Positions 48,317 to 63,522 of a DNA stretch of 64,000 nt are shown piece after piece. The first letter of the stretch is position 1. Each line of letters starts with the position of its first letter. The stretch is from positions 410,001 through 474,000 of the forward strand of contig OZ025888.1 of assembly GCA_964019415.1 (NCBI GenBank). The letters are read 5' to 3'. This DNA comes from Ianthella basta (Eukaryota; Porifera; Demospongiae; Verongiida; Ianthellidae). Position numbers and translations under genes: made by a program. The notes under the pieces are model-generated. The model made no database searches. It had not been told where the DNA came from and worked only from the letters and a program-made list of their open reading frames with translations.

Positions 48317-51300
48317 CTGACAGGAGATTAGAGATCATGCAGCACCTGAGCATATAAGACACCTCAGCCCTTTGTGTATACTATACCAATTGCTGGAGTT
48401 ATGCATACTGTAATTAAAAGGGGATAGGAAATGGTTGAACCTAACTGAATTTCACACTTATTGTGATGATTGGATTAACCAGATGACCAATCTGGATGCC
48501 AATAATCCTGGCTACTACCAACACCTGTGAACAGCTCCACAAAGGAGATAATACAACCCATCCATATGTCTACGGTACAAGTTAGGGTAACTGTTCCCTT
48601 ATACCAGCTGTGGGGACCTTCCCAGTACAACTTATATATACCACTCCCATCCTCCTCATCTCCCAACCATCCTACCCCTAGCTAATTATAACAGGGCCAG
48701 CTCACCATTCTGTGTTACACTTGGATAGCTCAGGACGTGTACAGTGGCCAGTGCAGGTAGCTCTCCTCCAAATAACCAACCAATAGGGATAGCAGCAGTG
48801 TTTGTTGACTCCGACAGTGCATGGTCATGACCACGACTGAGGCAGTACTTGATGGTTGAAATGCGATACATCGAGTTGGGCTGAGGGGCTTTGGGGTCCT
48901 TCCACAGAGTGGGCGTGCATGGGTAGATAATGTAGGGTGTGGCCTCCAGCTTTGGTGATAACTCAGCAATGGTTTTGATGATATCATGTACAACGGATGC
49001 TGTGTATTCCTGTAATCTCTGCGGTGACCATCCTACCTTGCTGCGTCCGACAACCTGCACCACACTATTGTCGCTAATCTGAACTGCAACGTCCACTCCT
49101 TTGGTGGAGCTCCAGGAGATACCGTTCACCCAAACACAACAGTGGTGCTTCTTCATTCTGTGTGATGTCTCTTGAATGAACACAAAAGTGGCTGCAAGAC
49201 GGAGGATGATGGTTTGCAACACACGGGCTGATATGGATTGCTTCTCAGAAGAATCTGTTCTCAGCTGCCAGCACATCCACTGGAAGTGCTGTGAGTATGG
49301 ATTTTCTGGCAACACATTGCATGGTTGGGCTGATACCAGGGCAGGGAAGTACAGCCATCCTTCTTCCTCCTTATGAGTGGTTGACTTCAATAGCTCTTCC
49401 TTCAATAGCAAAGGATTGATCTCAATGCAGAATTCCAAGCTCTTCAAGACCTCTTGGAGCATCTCTGGATGTAAGTTAGGAAACAGCTCAGACAGCTGAT
49501 TGCAATGGAGGAGTCCGAACTGGTTGTCCTTTACCTGGTACCCACTGAACAGTGTGCCATAAACATCGTGGAGAAGAGTTTGGAGGTTTAAGATGAGCCA
49601 ACTTTGAGAGGGGTCTTGTTTGTTAGGGAGGAAAAGTGTATGGCCAGCCACTGAGAGGTCCTGACACACCTCCTCTGGTGAGGGAAGGCTCCTGGGGAGG
49701 TTTCCAGCATTGTCCTGCAGCCATGTCTGAAACTCATGGAGACGTAGAGCTGGAATTGAGAATGCCTTTCGCACTTGCACCAACACCCAGTGCAGATTGT
49801 AGGGGAGAGCATTAGTGTTCACTGGACGGGCCTCTTGAAGGAAGCTGCAAATTTGATTGATACCTTTTGACTCAGGCTGGCGGCAGTCAAGGAGACAGGG
49901 ACCTTGAATGTCCAAGGCTAACTCACTCTTCACTGACTGAGTGCATCGCAGTAGCTTTTCAGATGCTTCCTTCTTTGACTTGACTTGGTCCAGGAAACTG
50001 CCAACAACAATCACTTTAGGAGTGGATATGGTAGGCATCAGAGCTAGAGGTTGCAGCCAGCGATAGAGTTGCTGTGTGATGATGTCTTCTTCATCAGTGG
50101 CCTTCACTAGAAGCAGCAGGGTCACTGAAACTTCTGGTTTGCTCAGCATGGCCTCCAGGAAGGACTGGTGTGGACCGTGGTACTGAGACTGACCTGCAAA
50201 GTCATAAAACAGCGCCTCTCCATATTTCGGATTGGAAACCTGAACTGCTTCAATGCCAGCTGTTCGCTTCCTGATGTCATTCACTTTCTTGAAGTGATAT
50301 ATAATCTTCTTCCAAGGAATGTTGCTAGTATGTTCCAATGCTGCCACTAGTGTACTCTTGCCACATTCAGAATTTCCAATCACCACAATGACTTGTTTGG
50401 TGGTAAATAAAAGTTCCTTTTGCACTATATTTGCAAATGATTTGGAGCCAATTTCTAATGGAGTGCGACGAAGTCTATTTTTGGCCCTCACATCTGCTCC
50501 TGCCTGTACAAGGAGGACACCACATGTTATACAATTGTGACCAGCAGCATAAAGTAAGGCTGTAACATTGCCACTTTCAATAGATGCTATCATGGCCAAC
50601 AGCAGTGTTATATTTAAGTTGACCATCCACAGCTCTACTTCATTCTCAGGTTTTGAAACGATGTATGCGAAATGCACCTCACCTGCTGCTACCACCAAAT
50701 ACAGAACCATCATTATGCCTTTGATCAATACTGTGTTTTTGGTCACTGCTTGTAACACTAGCAAGTGACCAAAAATTAGAATAACCAGTATCAGCAACAA
50801 TTCCAGCCATGGATTTATCTCATCCAGGGGATGTAACATACATTCCATCTTCAAAATTTGTGTCGCTTCAAATGCACAGAACAGTAGGGCCCCCCTGAAA
50901 AATGCCACAAATGTTTCTTGAGTTCTCAACACCACCAATGGTATCCCCATGAACACCACCATGACCAATAGCTCCATCACCGTTTGTGCTGCTGGACTTT
51001 CGTGGAAAACAATGGTACTCCTCCCAATCCTCATGCACACCACTGCCATGGCAAATAACTCTGTATTTGCAAACCCTCCTACTACTCCCACTACCAAATC
51101 CTGCCAAGTCACTGTCATCTTCTTTAACACCATGACAAATATGACAATAATTGTACCTGCCATTACCACTATTGCTGGTATTTCAATCTCTCTTGCAATC
51201 GGTGACCATACCAATACTACTGAAACCATGAACTGCAAGGCCATAAGTGCACTAGTGCAGAATATAACAAATACAGCGGCCTTTGAAATCAAGATTATTA

Positions 51301-52477
51301 TTAGTACTACTTCTAGTAATATTAGTAACAACTTCCAGATCACTGGCCCTGCCATCACTACCACAATCAATGAAGCAATCAATACCATGGCAACCGTCTC
51401 ATATCTTATCAGATTTCCTGGTACTGCCTGAACCGTTAAAACAGTCAATCCAATCATTACAAGCACTACCAGTGAACCCCTAACTGGATCATTGTGCATG
51501 TCTACTATTGCATCCATCTTGAAACTCATCCACTGTAAGCAGAAACATGACATGGTTGCAAGCCAAATCAGCGTCCCTTCTCCTGGCCATATCATGTTCT
51601 GGGAAACTGCAAATCTGGTATAGTATGCATTGCTGTGCACGTTAACATCACAATTGGCCAAAATTAGCTCCTTGACAATGCTGTCACCATGACCTCGAGC
51701 TCTCAGTGTTGCCATCATCACTGGGGTCTGATCCTTGTGAATGTGGTCCACATCACAACCTGCTTCAATGACAGACTGCACCATGCTCAGGTCACCAACA
51801 TCACACGCATGCCAGAGAATGCGGCTGCGATCCTCCCTTGACAGGCGATCTACATCCCTAACCAGTTGGTCAACCGTGTCATAGCTGTTTGCCAGTAGAA
51901 CAGCAGTCATCCCCTTCTTGTCCTTGAGGCTGATGTCTGCTCCTGCCTTCACCAGTTCAGCTACAACAGCACTATGCCCTCTCTCCACAGCCAACATCAG
52001 GGCTGTCCTGCCATCATCATCCTGTTCATTGATGTTGATGTTGGTCTCCAAGAAGAGTTTCACCAGTGACTGGTGCCCATAGTAGGCAGCAATGTGCAGT
52101 GCAGTCCTGCCTGACCCCCTAGCCTTCCAGTTGTTGTCTGCTCCAGCTTGCTTTCTAGCAGCCTGTTCATCAATTCCCTGAGTGCTGTTGCTCGTAATGG
52201 CCAACTTTATCACAAAGCAAGTGAAGGTCAACCATAGCTGGTTAATGTAGTAGGCAGCAGTGTACAGCACACTTCTGCTAGACCCCCTGACCTTGAGGTG
52301 TATATCAGCGTTAGCTCTGATCAGCTCTCTAGCAACCTCCACATCACCGTGATAAGCTGCCTTCAGCAGTGGTGTCCACCCTGACTTGTCGTATGCATTC
52401 ACATCACGTGTAGTTCGAATGAGATGTCTCATTTTTGCTAGTCCACATTGATTACGTATAATGTGAAGCACCATCAC
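47961..52477 (-). CDS. Copy D: ankyrin - about 12 TM - Roc - COR - death-domain protein (best intact member)
   Basis: Exon 1 is 52477-48706 (1257 codons plus one base, GTGAGC donor). Exon 2 is 48316-47961. The product is about 1375 residues without any break. Ankyrin repeats span about residues 25-285 (SGWTPLLKAAYHGDVEVARE; SGRTALHIAAYYGHQSLVKL; DDGRTALMLAVERGHSAVVA). About 12 hydrophobic segments follow, about 300-635. Then come an ankyrin-like repeat (NVTALLYAAGHNCITCGVLL), Roc with P-loop GNSECGKST near 699, DFAGQSQYH near 757 and GSFLDQVK near 824, a COR-like region about 880-1230, and the death domain about 1275-1360. The start at MMVLHIIRNQ aligns with MMQLHR (B) and MMVLSR (C). Inferred role: membrane-anchored GTP-regulated death-domain scaffold. 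No kinase domain is encoded. Confidence 0.85.
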
Positions 52478-52904
52478 TCACCACCCCAGCTGTTCAAATG
52501 AATTTGCGTAAACTGCAAACTGGTTAATGTGGTCTACAATAAATTAAGCAGATACACATAAAAGAGTGTTATAGTAGTAATTTGCTGCACAGAATATTAA
52601 ATGGCAATTGCACCCATCAGATCTAGTTCGTGCACACAAATGCATAGCACTCACAACCTTAATTAAGTCACAATGTGTAGAAAATTGATTGTACAGTATA
52701 ATTGTCAGCTAGAACGTGATATCAGGCTGAAATTGCTACAGTACCACAGCATGGAACATCAAAGTGATTGTCAAATGACATGCACTTTTACATTAATAGC
52801 AGCAGCGTAGCTTTTAAAGTATGCATAAAATTTGATTTTTCAGTTGCCAGCACAATAGCCAGACAAGCCCAGAGACAGATTTCTTTGTTGGAATTCCAGA
52901 TCTC
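52478..52904. other. 5' flank of copy D and probable 5' UTR of the LINE
   Basis: No gene. The 5' end of the adjoining LINE lies somewhere between about 52750 and 52905. I cannot fix it without another copy. Confidence 0.4.
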
Positions 52905-55900
52905 GTGGCAGCCATATTCTGGAACATTCCTTTCTATAGACAGTGGTGTTTGCTAAGGACTCACTGCTTGGCCAAAATGGCTACTTTCAGATTGTTGCCC
53001 GCGTGCTTGTGGATTTTCCTTGCGATTTCCAAGGTTTGTTGGACAAGTTCCATTATCGATCCTATTGATCTTTACCAGGAGCTTGATGGATGCCTGCTTT
53101 TTGCGCCAAAACGCCTCTTGGTGGAGTGCAGTGCCGCTGCGACCATCGTTAACTTCTCAAGAGAACGTCCACGCCTTCGACCTTTACATCGTCACTGGCG
53201 GCGGTGGCCCATACTACCAAACTGTTACTGGCTCCTCCTGCTCGCTGGAGACATTCATGTCAATCCGGGACCAGCACTGTTTCCCTGTACCACTTGCGAC
53301 AACCCTGTTCTGGATGACCAACGCGGCGTGTGCTGTGACCTCTGCGATCGATGGACCCACGCTGACTGCGCACGAGTGAATGAGGACGAGTACGAGAAGC
53401 TTAGTTCTGACGTCAACACTGAATGGTTTTGTCATAGCTGTGGGCGGCCAGAGGAGCTCAGTGCCTCGGAGGGTCATCCCCCAGCTTGGAGTCAGACACA
53501 TGGTCCTGTGGTAAGCCATCTTAATGTTAGGAGCCTCTTCCCCAAGATTGACCAGATTAGAGTTATGCTCGGAAATCAGGCTGTCTCTAATATGGTACTG
53601 GGTCTGAGTGAAACATGGTTGGATGGAAATGTTAACGATGGGGAATTGCAGGTCCCTGGCTACAGGATGTATCGTAAAGATAGAAGTTCTGGGAAAGGTG
53701 GTGGAGTCATGGTGTATGTAAGTGAAGGGGTGAAGAGCCTGAGAAGAGAGGACCTTGAAAACGATTTTTTGGAAGTTTTGTGGGTTCAGGTTAAAACAAA
53801 GTTAGGGCAGATGTTGGTGGGTAATGTATACAGGCCTCCCAATGCACTAGCATCTTGGATGAATTGCTTGGCATCCAATCTTGAAAGAGTTGTACAAGAG
53901 AACATGTTGGTGGTGTTTATGGGTGATCTCAACTGCAATCTATTGAAGCCAGATTCCCAGGTCACCAAATTGGAGTCAATTACATCAGAGTATGGTCTTA
54001 CCCAGATGATTCGGGGACTAACAAGAGTGACCCAGATGTCAGAGTCGTTGATTGACTTGATGTACACCACAAACCCTGAAGTGTTTCTCCAGTCTGGATG
54101 CAGGGAGGCAGGTATTAGTGACCACAATATCATTTTCGGAGAAATGGATGTTGAGATTGCCAGGTCAGAGCAGTTCTTTCGGGAAGTACGGTGCTTCGGA
54201 AAATGTGACCCAGTGAAACTGACAAAGGACCTGCACAGTGCTCCCTGGCAGGTGATGGACACCATGGAAGACATTGATGCAAAATGGGATTATTGGAAGG
54301 CCCTTTTTAGTAGCATTGTAGACTCTCATGTTCCCTGGAGGCGAGTCCGTGTGAGGAAAGAGTCGCTGCCATGGATTAGCCGTGAGATTAGAGCTGCAAT
54401 GAGGGCTCGTAACTACCATTGCACTAAGGCTAAGAGGACTAGGAAAGCTGAAGACTGGGAGAAGTATAGGCTATTGAGAAATCGAGTTACTATGATGATT
54501 AGGAAGTCGAAGTTGCAGCATTTTGAGGAAGTTAGTGAAAGAGCCACCAAGAACCCAGGAAAGGCTTGGCGTGAGTTGGGCAAACTGCTTGGTACAGGGA
54601 CGAGAGGGGAGATAGGAGCCATACAAACGGAGGCAGGCACTATAGTGGACAAACAGTGTATTGCAGACGAGTTCTGCAAGTTCTTCTCCCAGGTCATTGG
54701 AGTGGCTAACAATGATGATGATGGCATCTCCTCAGCAAATGAGATGAACTCTTTGCCAAATTGTGAGTTCAGATTCCACAGGATAGAGGAGGAAGATGTA
54801 CTTAATTTGCTGAAACGGGTGGATACCAACAAGGCAAGTGGAGTTGATCAGATTGGTGCTAGACTTCTTAGGATGGCTGCAGAGGGAATAAGTCACAGCC
54901 TCACCTCCTTGTTTAACACAAGCCTGGACACTGGGCAGGTCCCGATAGAATGGAAGTCAGCAAACGTCATTCCTATTCCCAAATCAGGCACCTCTGAGCG
55001 TCTTGACAACTTTCGTCCAATATCATTGTTACCAATTGTGGCTAAGGTATTTGAGAGGCTTGTGCATCAACAATTGTTCGACCACCTGCAAAATTTCAAT
55101 ATCCTGCACCCCACTCAATCGGGCTTCAGACCCCGGCACACCACACAGGATGTCCTGGTGGGCTTGGTAGATAGTTGGCGCAAAGCTCTGGATGCTGACC
55201 TACTTGTAGGAGCAATTATGATGGACTTGAGTAAGGCATTTGATTGCGTTGACCATTCCATCCTGGTCAGGAAGCTCAGAAGGTATGGTGTGAGTGGGGG
55301 AGCGTTGAACTGGTTCCAGGATTACCTTCATGGTAGAAAGCAGAGGGTCAGAGTTGGCAGTGCGTACTCAACATGGAGTGACATCCGGAGAGGTGTACCT
55401 CAAGGGTCTATTCTGGGCCCTCTGCTCTTCACCTTGTATGTCAATGACCTGCCAGAGGCAGTTGGTGAGTGCAAGTCAATGCAGTATGCTGATGATACTA
55501 CACTCTCTCTTGTACGTGAGAATGCAACGGATCTCGAGTATGGGCTGAATGAGGGTGCCGCGAAGGTAGCCGAATGGGTACAAAGGAACAAGCTGACGCT
55601 AAATGTGAAGAAGACTCAACTGCTGCTGCTAGGAAGAAGACGGAGAGAAACTGAATTGAATCAGGTGGAGGTGCGGTTGGAAAAGCAGGTGCTGCCCAGA
55701 AGTAGTTGTGTGAGGTGTCTAGGGGTGTGGATTGATGACAAACTTTCTTGGAAGGATCACATCTCCAGAGTGCGTCAGAAATGTTTTGGGGCACTCTCTA
55801 AGCTACGAAGATACCGGGAAGTTCTGCCTATCGCCTTAAAGAGGAAGCTCTTTCAGGCTTTTGTACTGCCTCATGTAGACTATTGTGCAGTTGTTTGGCA

Positions 55901-56309
55901 AGAGTGTACCAAAGAGCTACAGACTAAAGTAGAGAGGATCCTAAACTATGGTATGCGACTGATCCTATCACAACCACCCAGGACACCTAGTGGGGAGATG
56001 AGGCGTACTCTGCATTGGATGCCCCTAGAAAGACGTAGAGTTATGTTTCGGCTTATCCTTCTACACAGATGCTTGAACAATCTGGCCCCGGCCTACCTTA
56101 CTCAATCTTTTCACAGAAATTGTTCCTTGGGCTATGCCAGGACAAGGGGCTCTGACAACCCCCACATCTTCCCTGTTAAGTCTGAGTGGGGAAGGAGATC
56201 TTTCTTTTTTAGAGCATCGCTAGACTGGTCGAATCTTCCTCCAGAGATCAGGAGTATCAAGTCTGTTCCACTTTTCAAGAATGCATTAAAATCCTATTTT
56301 ATGAATTAA
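52905..56309 (+). CDS. LINE polyprotein: signal-like N terminus, 2A-like motif, PHD finger, APE endonuclease, reverse transcriptase
   Basis: Two N-terminal ATGs are possible (52905 and 52977, MATFRLLPACLWIFLA). The second starts a hydrophobic signal-like segment. LLLLAGDIHVNPGP (residues about 110-123) is 2A-like. A PHD-type finger follows at about 127-178 (CTTCDN...CCDLCDRWTHADC...WFCHSC). APE endonuclease motifs span about 205-425 (SHLNVRSLFPKID, LSETWLD, VYRPPN, MGDLNCN, SDHNIIF). Reverse transcriptase spans about 590-860 (FRPISLLP, MMDLSKAFDCVDHSIL, GVPQGSILGPLLF, YADDTTL). The conserved C-terminal domain ends KNALKSYFMN. One open frame, no breaks. Confidence 0.92.
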   Translation: MAAIFWNIPFYRQWCLLRTHCLAKMATFRLLPACLWIFLAISKVCWTSSIIDPIDLYQELDGCLLFAPKRLLVECSAAATIVNFSRERPRLRPLHRHWRRWPILPNCYWLLLLAGDIHVNPGPALFPCTTCDNPVLDDQRGVCCDLCDRWTHADCARVNEDEYEKLSSDVNTEWFCHSCGRPEELSASEGHPPAWSQTHGPVVSHLNVRSLFPKIDQIRVMLGNQAVSNMVLGLSETWLDGNVNDGELQVPGYRMYRKDRSSGKGGGVMVYVSEGVKSLRREDLENDFLEVLWVQVKTKLGQMLVGNVYRPPNALASWMNCLASNLERVVQENMLVVFMGDLNCNLLKPDSQVTKLESITSEYGLTQMIRGLTRVTQMSESLIDLMYTTNPEVFLQSGCREAGISDHNIIFGEMDVEIARSEQFFREVRCFGKCDPVKLTKDLHSAPWQVMDTMEDIDAKWDYWKALFSSIVDSHVPWRRVRVRKESLPWISREIRAAMRARNYHCTKAKRTRKAEDWEKYRLLRNRVTMMIRKSKLQHFEEVSERATKNPGKAWRELGKLLGTGTRGEIGAIQTEAGTIVDKQCIADEFCKFFSQVIGVANNDDDGISSANEMNSLPNCEFRFHRIEEEDVLNLLKRVDTNKASGVDQIGARLLRMAAEGISHSLTSLFNTSLDTGQVPIEWKSANVIPIPKSGTSERLDNFRPISLLPIVAKVFERLVHQQLFDHLQNFNILHPTQSGFRPRHTTQDVLVGLVDSWRKALDADLLVGAIMMDLSKAFDCVDHSILVRKLRRYGVSGGALNWFQDYLHGRKQRVRVGSAYSTWSDIRRGVPQGSILGPLLFTLYVNDLPEAVGECKSMQYADDTTLSLVRENATDLEYGLNEGAAKVAEWVQRNKLTLNVKKTQLLLLGRRRRETELNQVEVRLEKQVLPRSSCVRCLGVWIDDKLSWKDHISRVRQKCFGALSKLRRYREVLPIALKRKLFQAFVLPHVDYCAVVWQECTKELQTKVERILNYGMRLILSQPPRTPSGEMRRTLHWMPLERRRVMFRLILLHRCLNNLAPAYLTQSFHRNCSLGYARTRGSDNPHIFPVKSEWGRRSFFFRASLDWSNLPPEIRSIKSVPLFKNALKSYFMN

Positions 56310-56504
56310 CCTTCAATTACAGACCATTTTTGTTAATCACAATTACATTCTATTCTTACCATCATTAGCTAGAAACACAACAGTGCTATTGCTTGTGTGT
56401 ATTGTATTGTATTGTTTTCAGGACTCCCAGGCAGACCAGCCATATGAGCTGATGGGACTATCCTGTTTCAATAAAAATAACCTAACCTAACCTAACCTAA
56501 CCTT
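52905..56504 (+). mobile_element. Apparently full-length CR1/L2-like LINE
   Basis: A single 1134-codon ORF is followed by a 3' UTR (about 195 bp). The UTR contains GGACTCCCAGGCAGACCAGC and ends in AATAAAAATAACCTAACC, a short (CCTAA)n tail instead of poly(A), as usual for CR1/L2-group elements. The 24.0-kb fragment has a related 3' end with a TATC tail. The intact ORF indicates recent activity. Confidence 0.9.
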
Positions 56505-56854
56505 GGACCACGGCCCATGTCACACATTCAATGAACTAATAACATAATTTTGTGCTCAAATGGCTCAATGCTATGCATGCAATAACAATTTCATAATAAT
56601 GAGTATTAGTATTCGGAGGTCACTGATTGAATTGGGGTATTTCAGGCTAATATCAGTCAAAGCAGTCAATAAGCAACTTGCATGATTACAGCATAGAGGT
56701 GAATATAATCTCCGTCCTTAGTTGTGACTGTTGCTACCACGTTTGCTAATCATGATCAGTTGCCTTAATTGACAGCACTTATCGAACAACGAAGCAATGA
56801 GCCAACGTCGACTCTATCTTAAAGGAGTATAAGTAAGGGTTAACATAGTCACCT
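56505..56854. other. Gene-free stretch
   Basis: Nothing recognised. Confidence 0.4.
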
Positions 56855-57345
56855 GTATGTATGTAGCTATACGCGGTGCGCGCACTCACCAGCAGTTGCG
56901 ATTGGTTGCTCTGCGTACGCGTGGCTACTGTGGGTCCGTTAGGAGCAGCCTTCGGCATCAATGCAGGCCTATATATTTGCACGGAAACTGATTTCACTGC
57001 CTCACGGCGTATATGGCGCCTGGATATGCGGACTATTGAGACGCTGAGATCGAGGTTGCAGGTAGTTGCGCGCAGTATATACGTCAGACGTCATACATTC
57101 CGATGTTTATGTGACACATCCGTCTTGTATACGTACTCGTGCAATCACTTCCTGGGCGGGACGTACAGGGGCTCCACCTAGGGCACTGACTGGTGACTTA
57201 GCGGGTTTGTATGATACCCCTGTGCAGCCAACACCCATAGACATGAATTGGGAAGCCAGCCGCTAACTTGTAATCATGTAGCCATAGATTGTGTACAGTA
57301 GTCGCGTGCCTCATAAGTCGTTCTGTGTCACCTGTCCGTATCTAT
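56855..57345. repeat. SINE-like dispersed repeat, copy 4 (diverged, longer)
   Basis: Shares with the 31.6-kb copy ATGTAGCTATACGC, GCACTCACCAG, TACAGGGGCTCCACCTAGG-like and GATACCCCTGTGCAGCCAAC segments, then GGGAAGCCAG and CACCTGTCCGTATC. Confidence 0.6.
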
Positions 57346-57820
57346 GTATACGCATATGCCATAGATCTAACAGACTGCATAACATATGCCAACATGCACA
57401 TCACATGCCATAGCTACTCAAAATCTGTGTATTAGTACAGAACATGAAGAAATTTTTACGAGTTACTCATTAGATCAACAGTAAGAAAATAAAAATTAAT
57501 TTGACTCCACTATCTGAAGGTCTTGTTGGATAAAATAGCAAGTAATATCCATGTAGCTAGCTGTTAAAATTGGCCTAAAGTTAAAATCATCGCATCTTTG
57601 TGAATTCGTCCAGGCTTGACCCAATTAAATGTGCATCACCGCAAATGGCTAGTTATGATTGAAAACAAGCTGGACTGTGATACAACTTAACTTTGGCAGC
57701 TACACCTATAGTGGACATGCAACTGAAACAGTGACACATTCCCATAGATACAGTATATGAACTTAGTCTGGAATCTGGGAAACAGGTTTTGTACATACCA
57801 TGCCAACACCTCATCTTCGC
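57346..57820. other. Gene-free stretch
   Basis: Nothing recognised. Confidence 0.4.
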
Positions 57821-57906
57821 CCTGAAGAAGACCAGAGCATCTGGTCGAAACGTCGGCAAGGTTTTCAACCCTGTTGTGAAGCTGGTATTGGAGAACCAAC
57901 CCTTTC
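57821..57906 (+). repeat. Penelope-type repeat with hammerhead-like core, copy 2
   Basis: CTGAAGA, stem GACCAG/CTGGTC, GAAACGTC as in copy 1. Here the bases before CTGAAGA (CTTCGCC) can pair with GGCAAGG after GTC to form stem I. Order and pairing fit a minimal type I hammerhead with a two-base-pair stem III, as known from Penelope-like elements. Activity is untested. Confidence 0.55.
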
Positions 57907-58140
57907 TAACACCTGTGACAGGGCACCAGATGTGACCTTGCCAGGCATAGGCATGCCATATAATGATGATATTAGTCTGGATACTACTTTTCTTTTGGCT
58001 TGTCTGACATGCAAAATGTTTGGTTGCACAAAATACATATAATTTAACTTCTTTACAGTCATTCCAAAACTTGCTGTAAGATGGGTTATGGCAGAGTGAC
58101 ATTGCAGTAAAAATATTGAAAAATCACACATAAACTGTGG

Positions 58141-62247
<4,107 letters not shown>

Positions 62248-62342
62248 TTTATTGTTTACTGGCTAGCGGTTGTCCAGGGGGCCGGGGGTCGGTCAAGGTC
62301 ACGTGAGTCCGCAAAATGGCCGACGCGGCTGCTCTTTACTGT
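62248..62342. promoter_or_regulatory. Probable short (bidirectional?) promoter of the F-box gene
   Basis: GC-rich compared with the surroundings. It contains an E-box in GGTCACGTGAG and, at each edge on opposite strands, AAAATGGCCGC / AAAATGGCCGAC. These overlap an ATG and resemble the YY1-type element common just downstream of animal transcription starts. Confidence 0.45.
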
Positions 62343-63522
62343 GTATTTTACCTATACTAGCTAAGAGCAGACATATTTCCAGAAACACGTCGCATCGCTT
62401 GTTTCTTTGCTTCTGAGCATAGAGTTGGACAAGGGCTATCAGAAAATAGACCCTTCCCCGCCCTTCCCCAGCATCTAGGTAGGTTTTGCAAGCACTTTAC
62501 AACACCGGTGTATGAGTGTTCACTGATGCTGGCTACGAGGCAGATGGAGCCTAATATGGAGTACTGAGCAAGTGCTCCTGTGGAAGTGACTCCTTAGAAG
62601 CTGGTATCGAGTCCTCAGTGATCACTCCAGGACTGCAAGACTGATAGGTTGACTGCTTCTGCAATGGGAGTGCAATCGGCAGCCACGTCCTTGCAATCGT
62701 CTTGGTTCTGTACACGATTTGTCACATTCGATAGCAGGGATGCTAGAAATGGCTTGAGCGTGCTGGCAATCCTCAAGAAACGCTGCGATAACTTGCAAAA
62801 CTAGATCGTGAAAGCGGTCAGACAATTAAGCCCAATCCACCGTATGGCTCCTTGGCTACGTATGTACGGGTCATACCAGGGGCGCGAATGCAGTACAAGG
62901 CCCTGCCATGGCTCAGGGTATGCACATTCGGCCTTGGAGCACAGTCAGCTAACATATGGAGACGCGATTGAAATGTCAGGAATGCAATTATTGAGGTGCT
63001 GGTATTGCGCAATCCCAGGACCTTGTCCAACCCCCCCTGACCCAGGGGGGGGTTGGACATCTAGTTTTGCAAGTTATCGCAGCGTTTCTTGAGGATTGCC
63101 AGCACGCTCAAGCCATTTCTAGCATCCCTGGTATCGAATGTGACAAATCGTGTACAGAACCAAGACGATTGCAAGGACGTGGCTGCCGATTGCACTCCCA
63201 TTGCAGAAGCAGTCAACCTATCAGTCTTGCAGTCCTGAAGTGATCAATGAGGACTCGCTACCAGCTTCTAAGGAGTCACTTCCACAGGAGCACTTGCTCA
63301 GTACTCCAGATTAGGCTCCATCTGCCTTGTAGCCAGCATCAGCGAACCCTCGTACACCGGTGTTGGAAAATGCTCGCAAAACCTACCTAGATGCTGGGGA
63401 AGGGCGGGGAAGGGTCCATTTTCTGATAGCTCTTGTCCAACTGTGTGCTCAGAAGCAAAGAAACAAGCGATGCGACGTGTTTCTCGAAATATGTCTGCTC
63501 TTAGCTAGTATAGGTAAAATAC
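62343..63522. repeat. Large inverted repeat, 464-bp arms, 252-bp centre
   Basis: Left arm 62343-62806, right arm 63059-63522, reverse complements with a few differences. The outer ends read GTATTTTACCTATACTAGCT. The centre holds GTCCAACCCCCC...GGGGGGTTGGAC, a small perfect hairpin next to the right arm. No coding capacity is recognised. Foldback transposon or duplicated-inverted segment. Confidence 0.9.
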
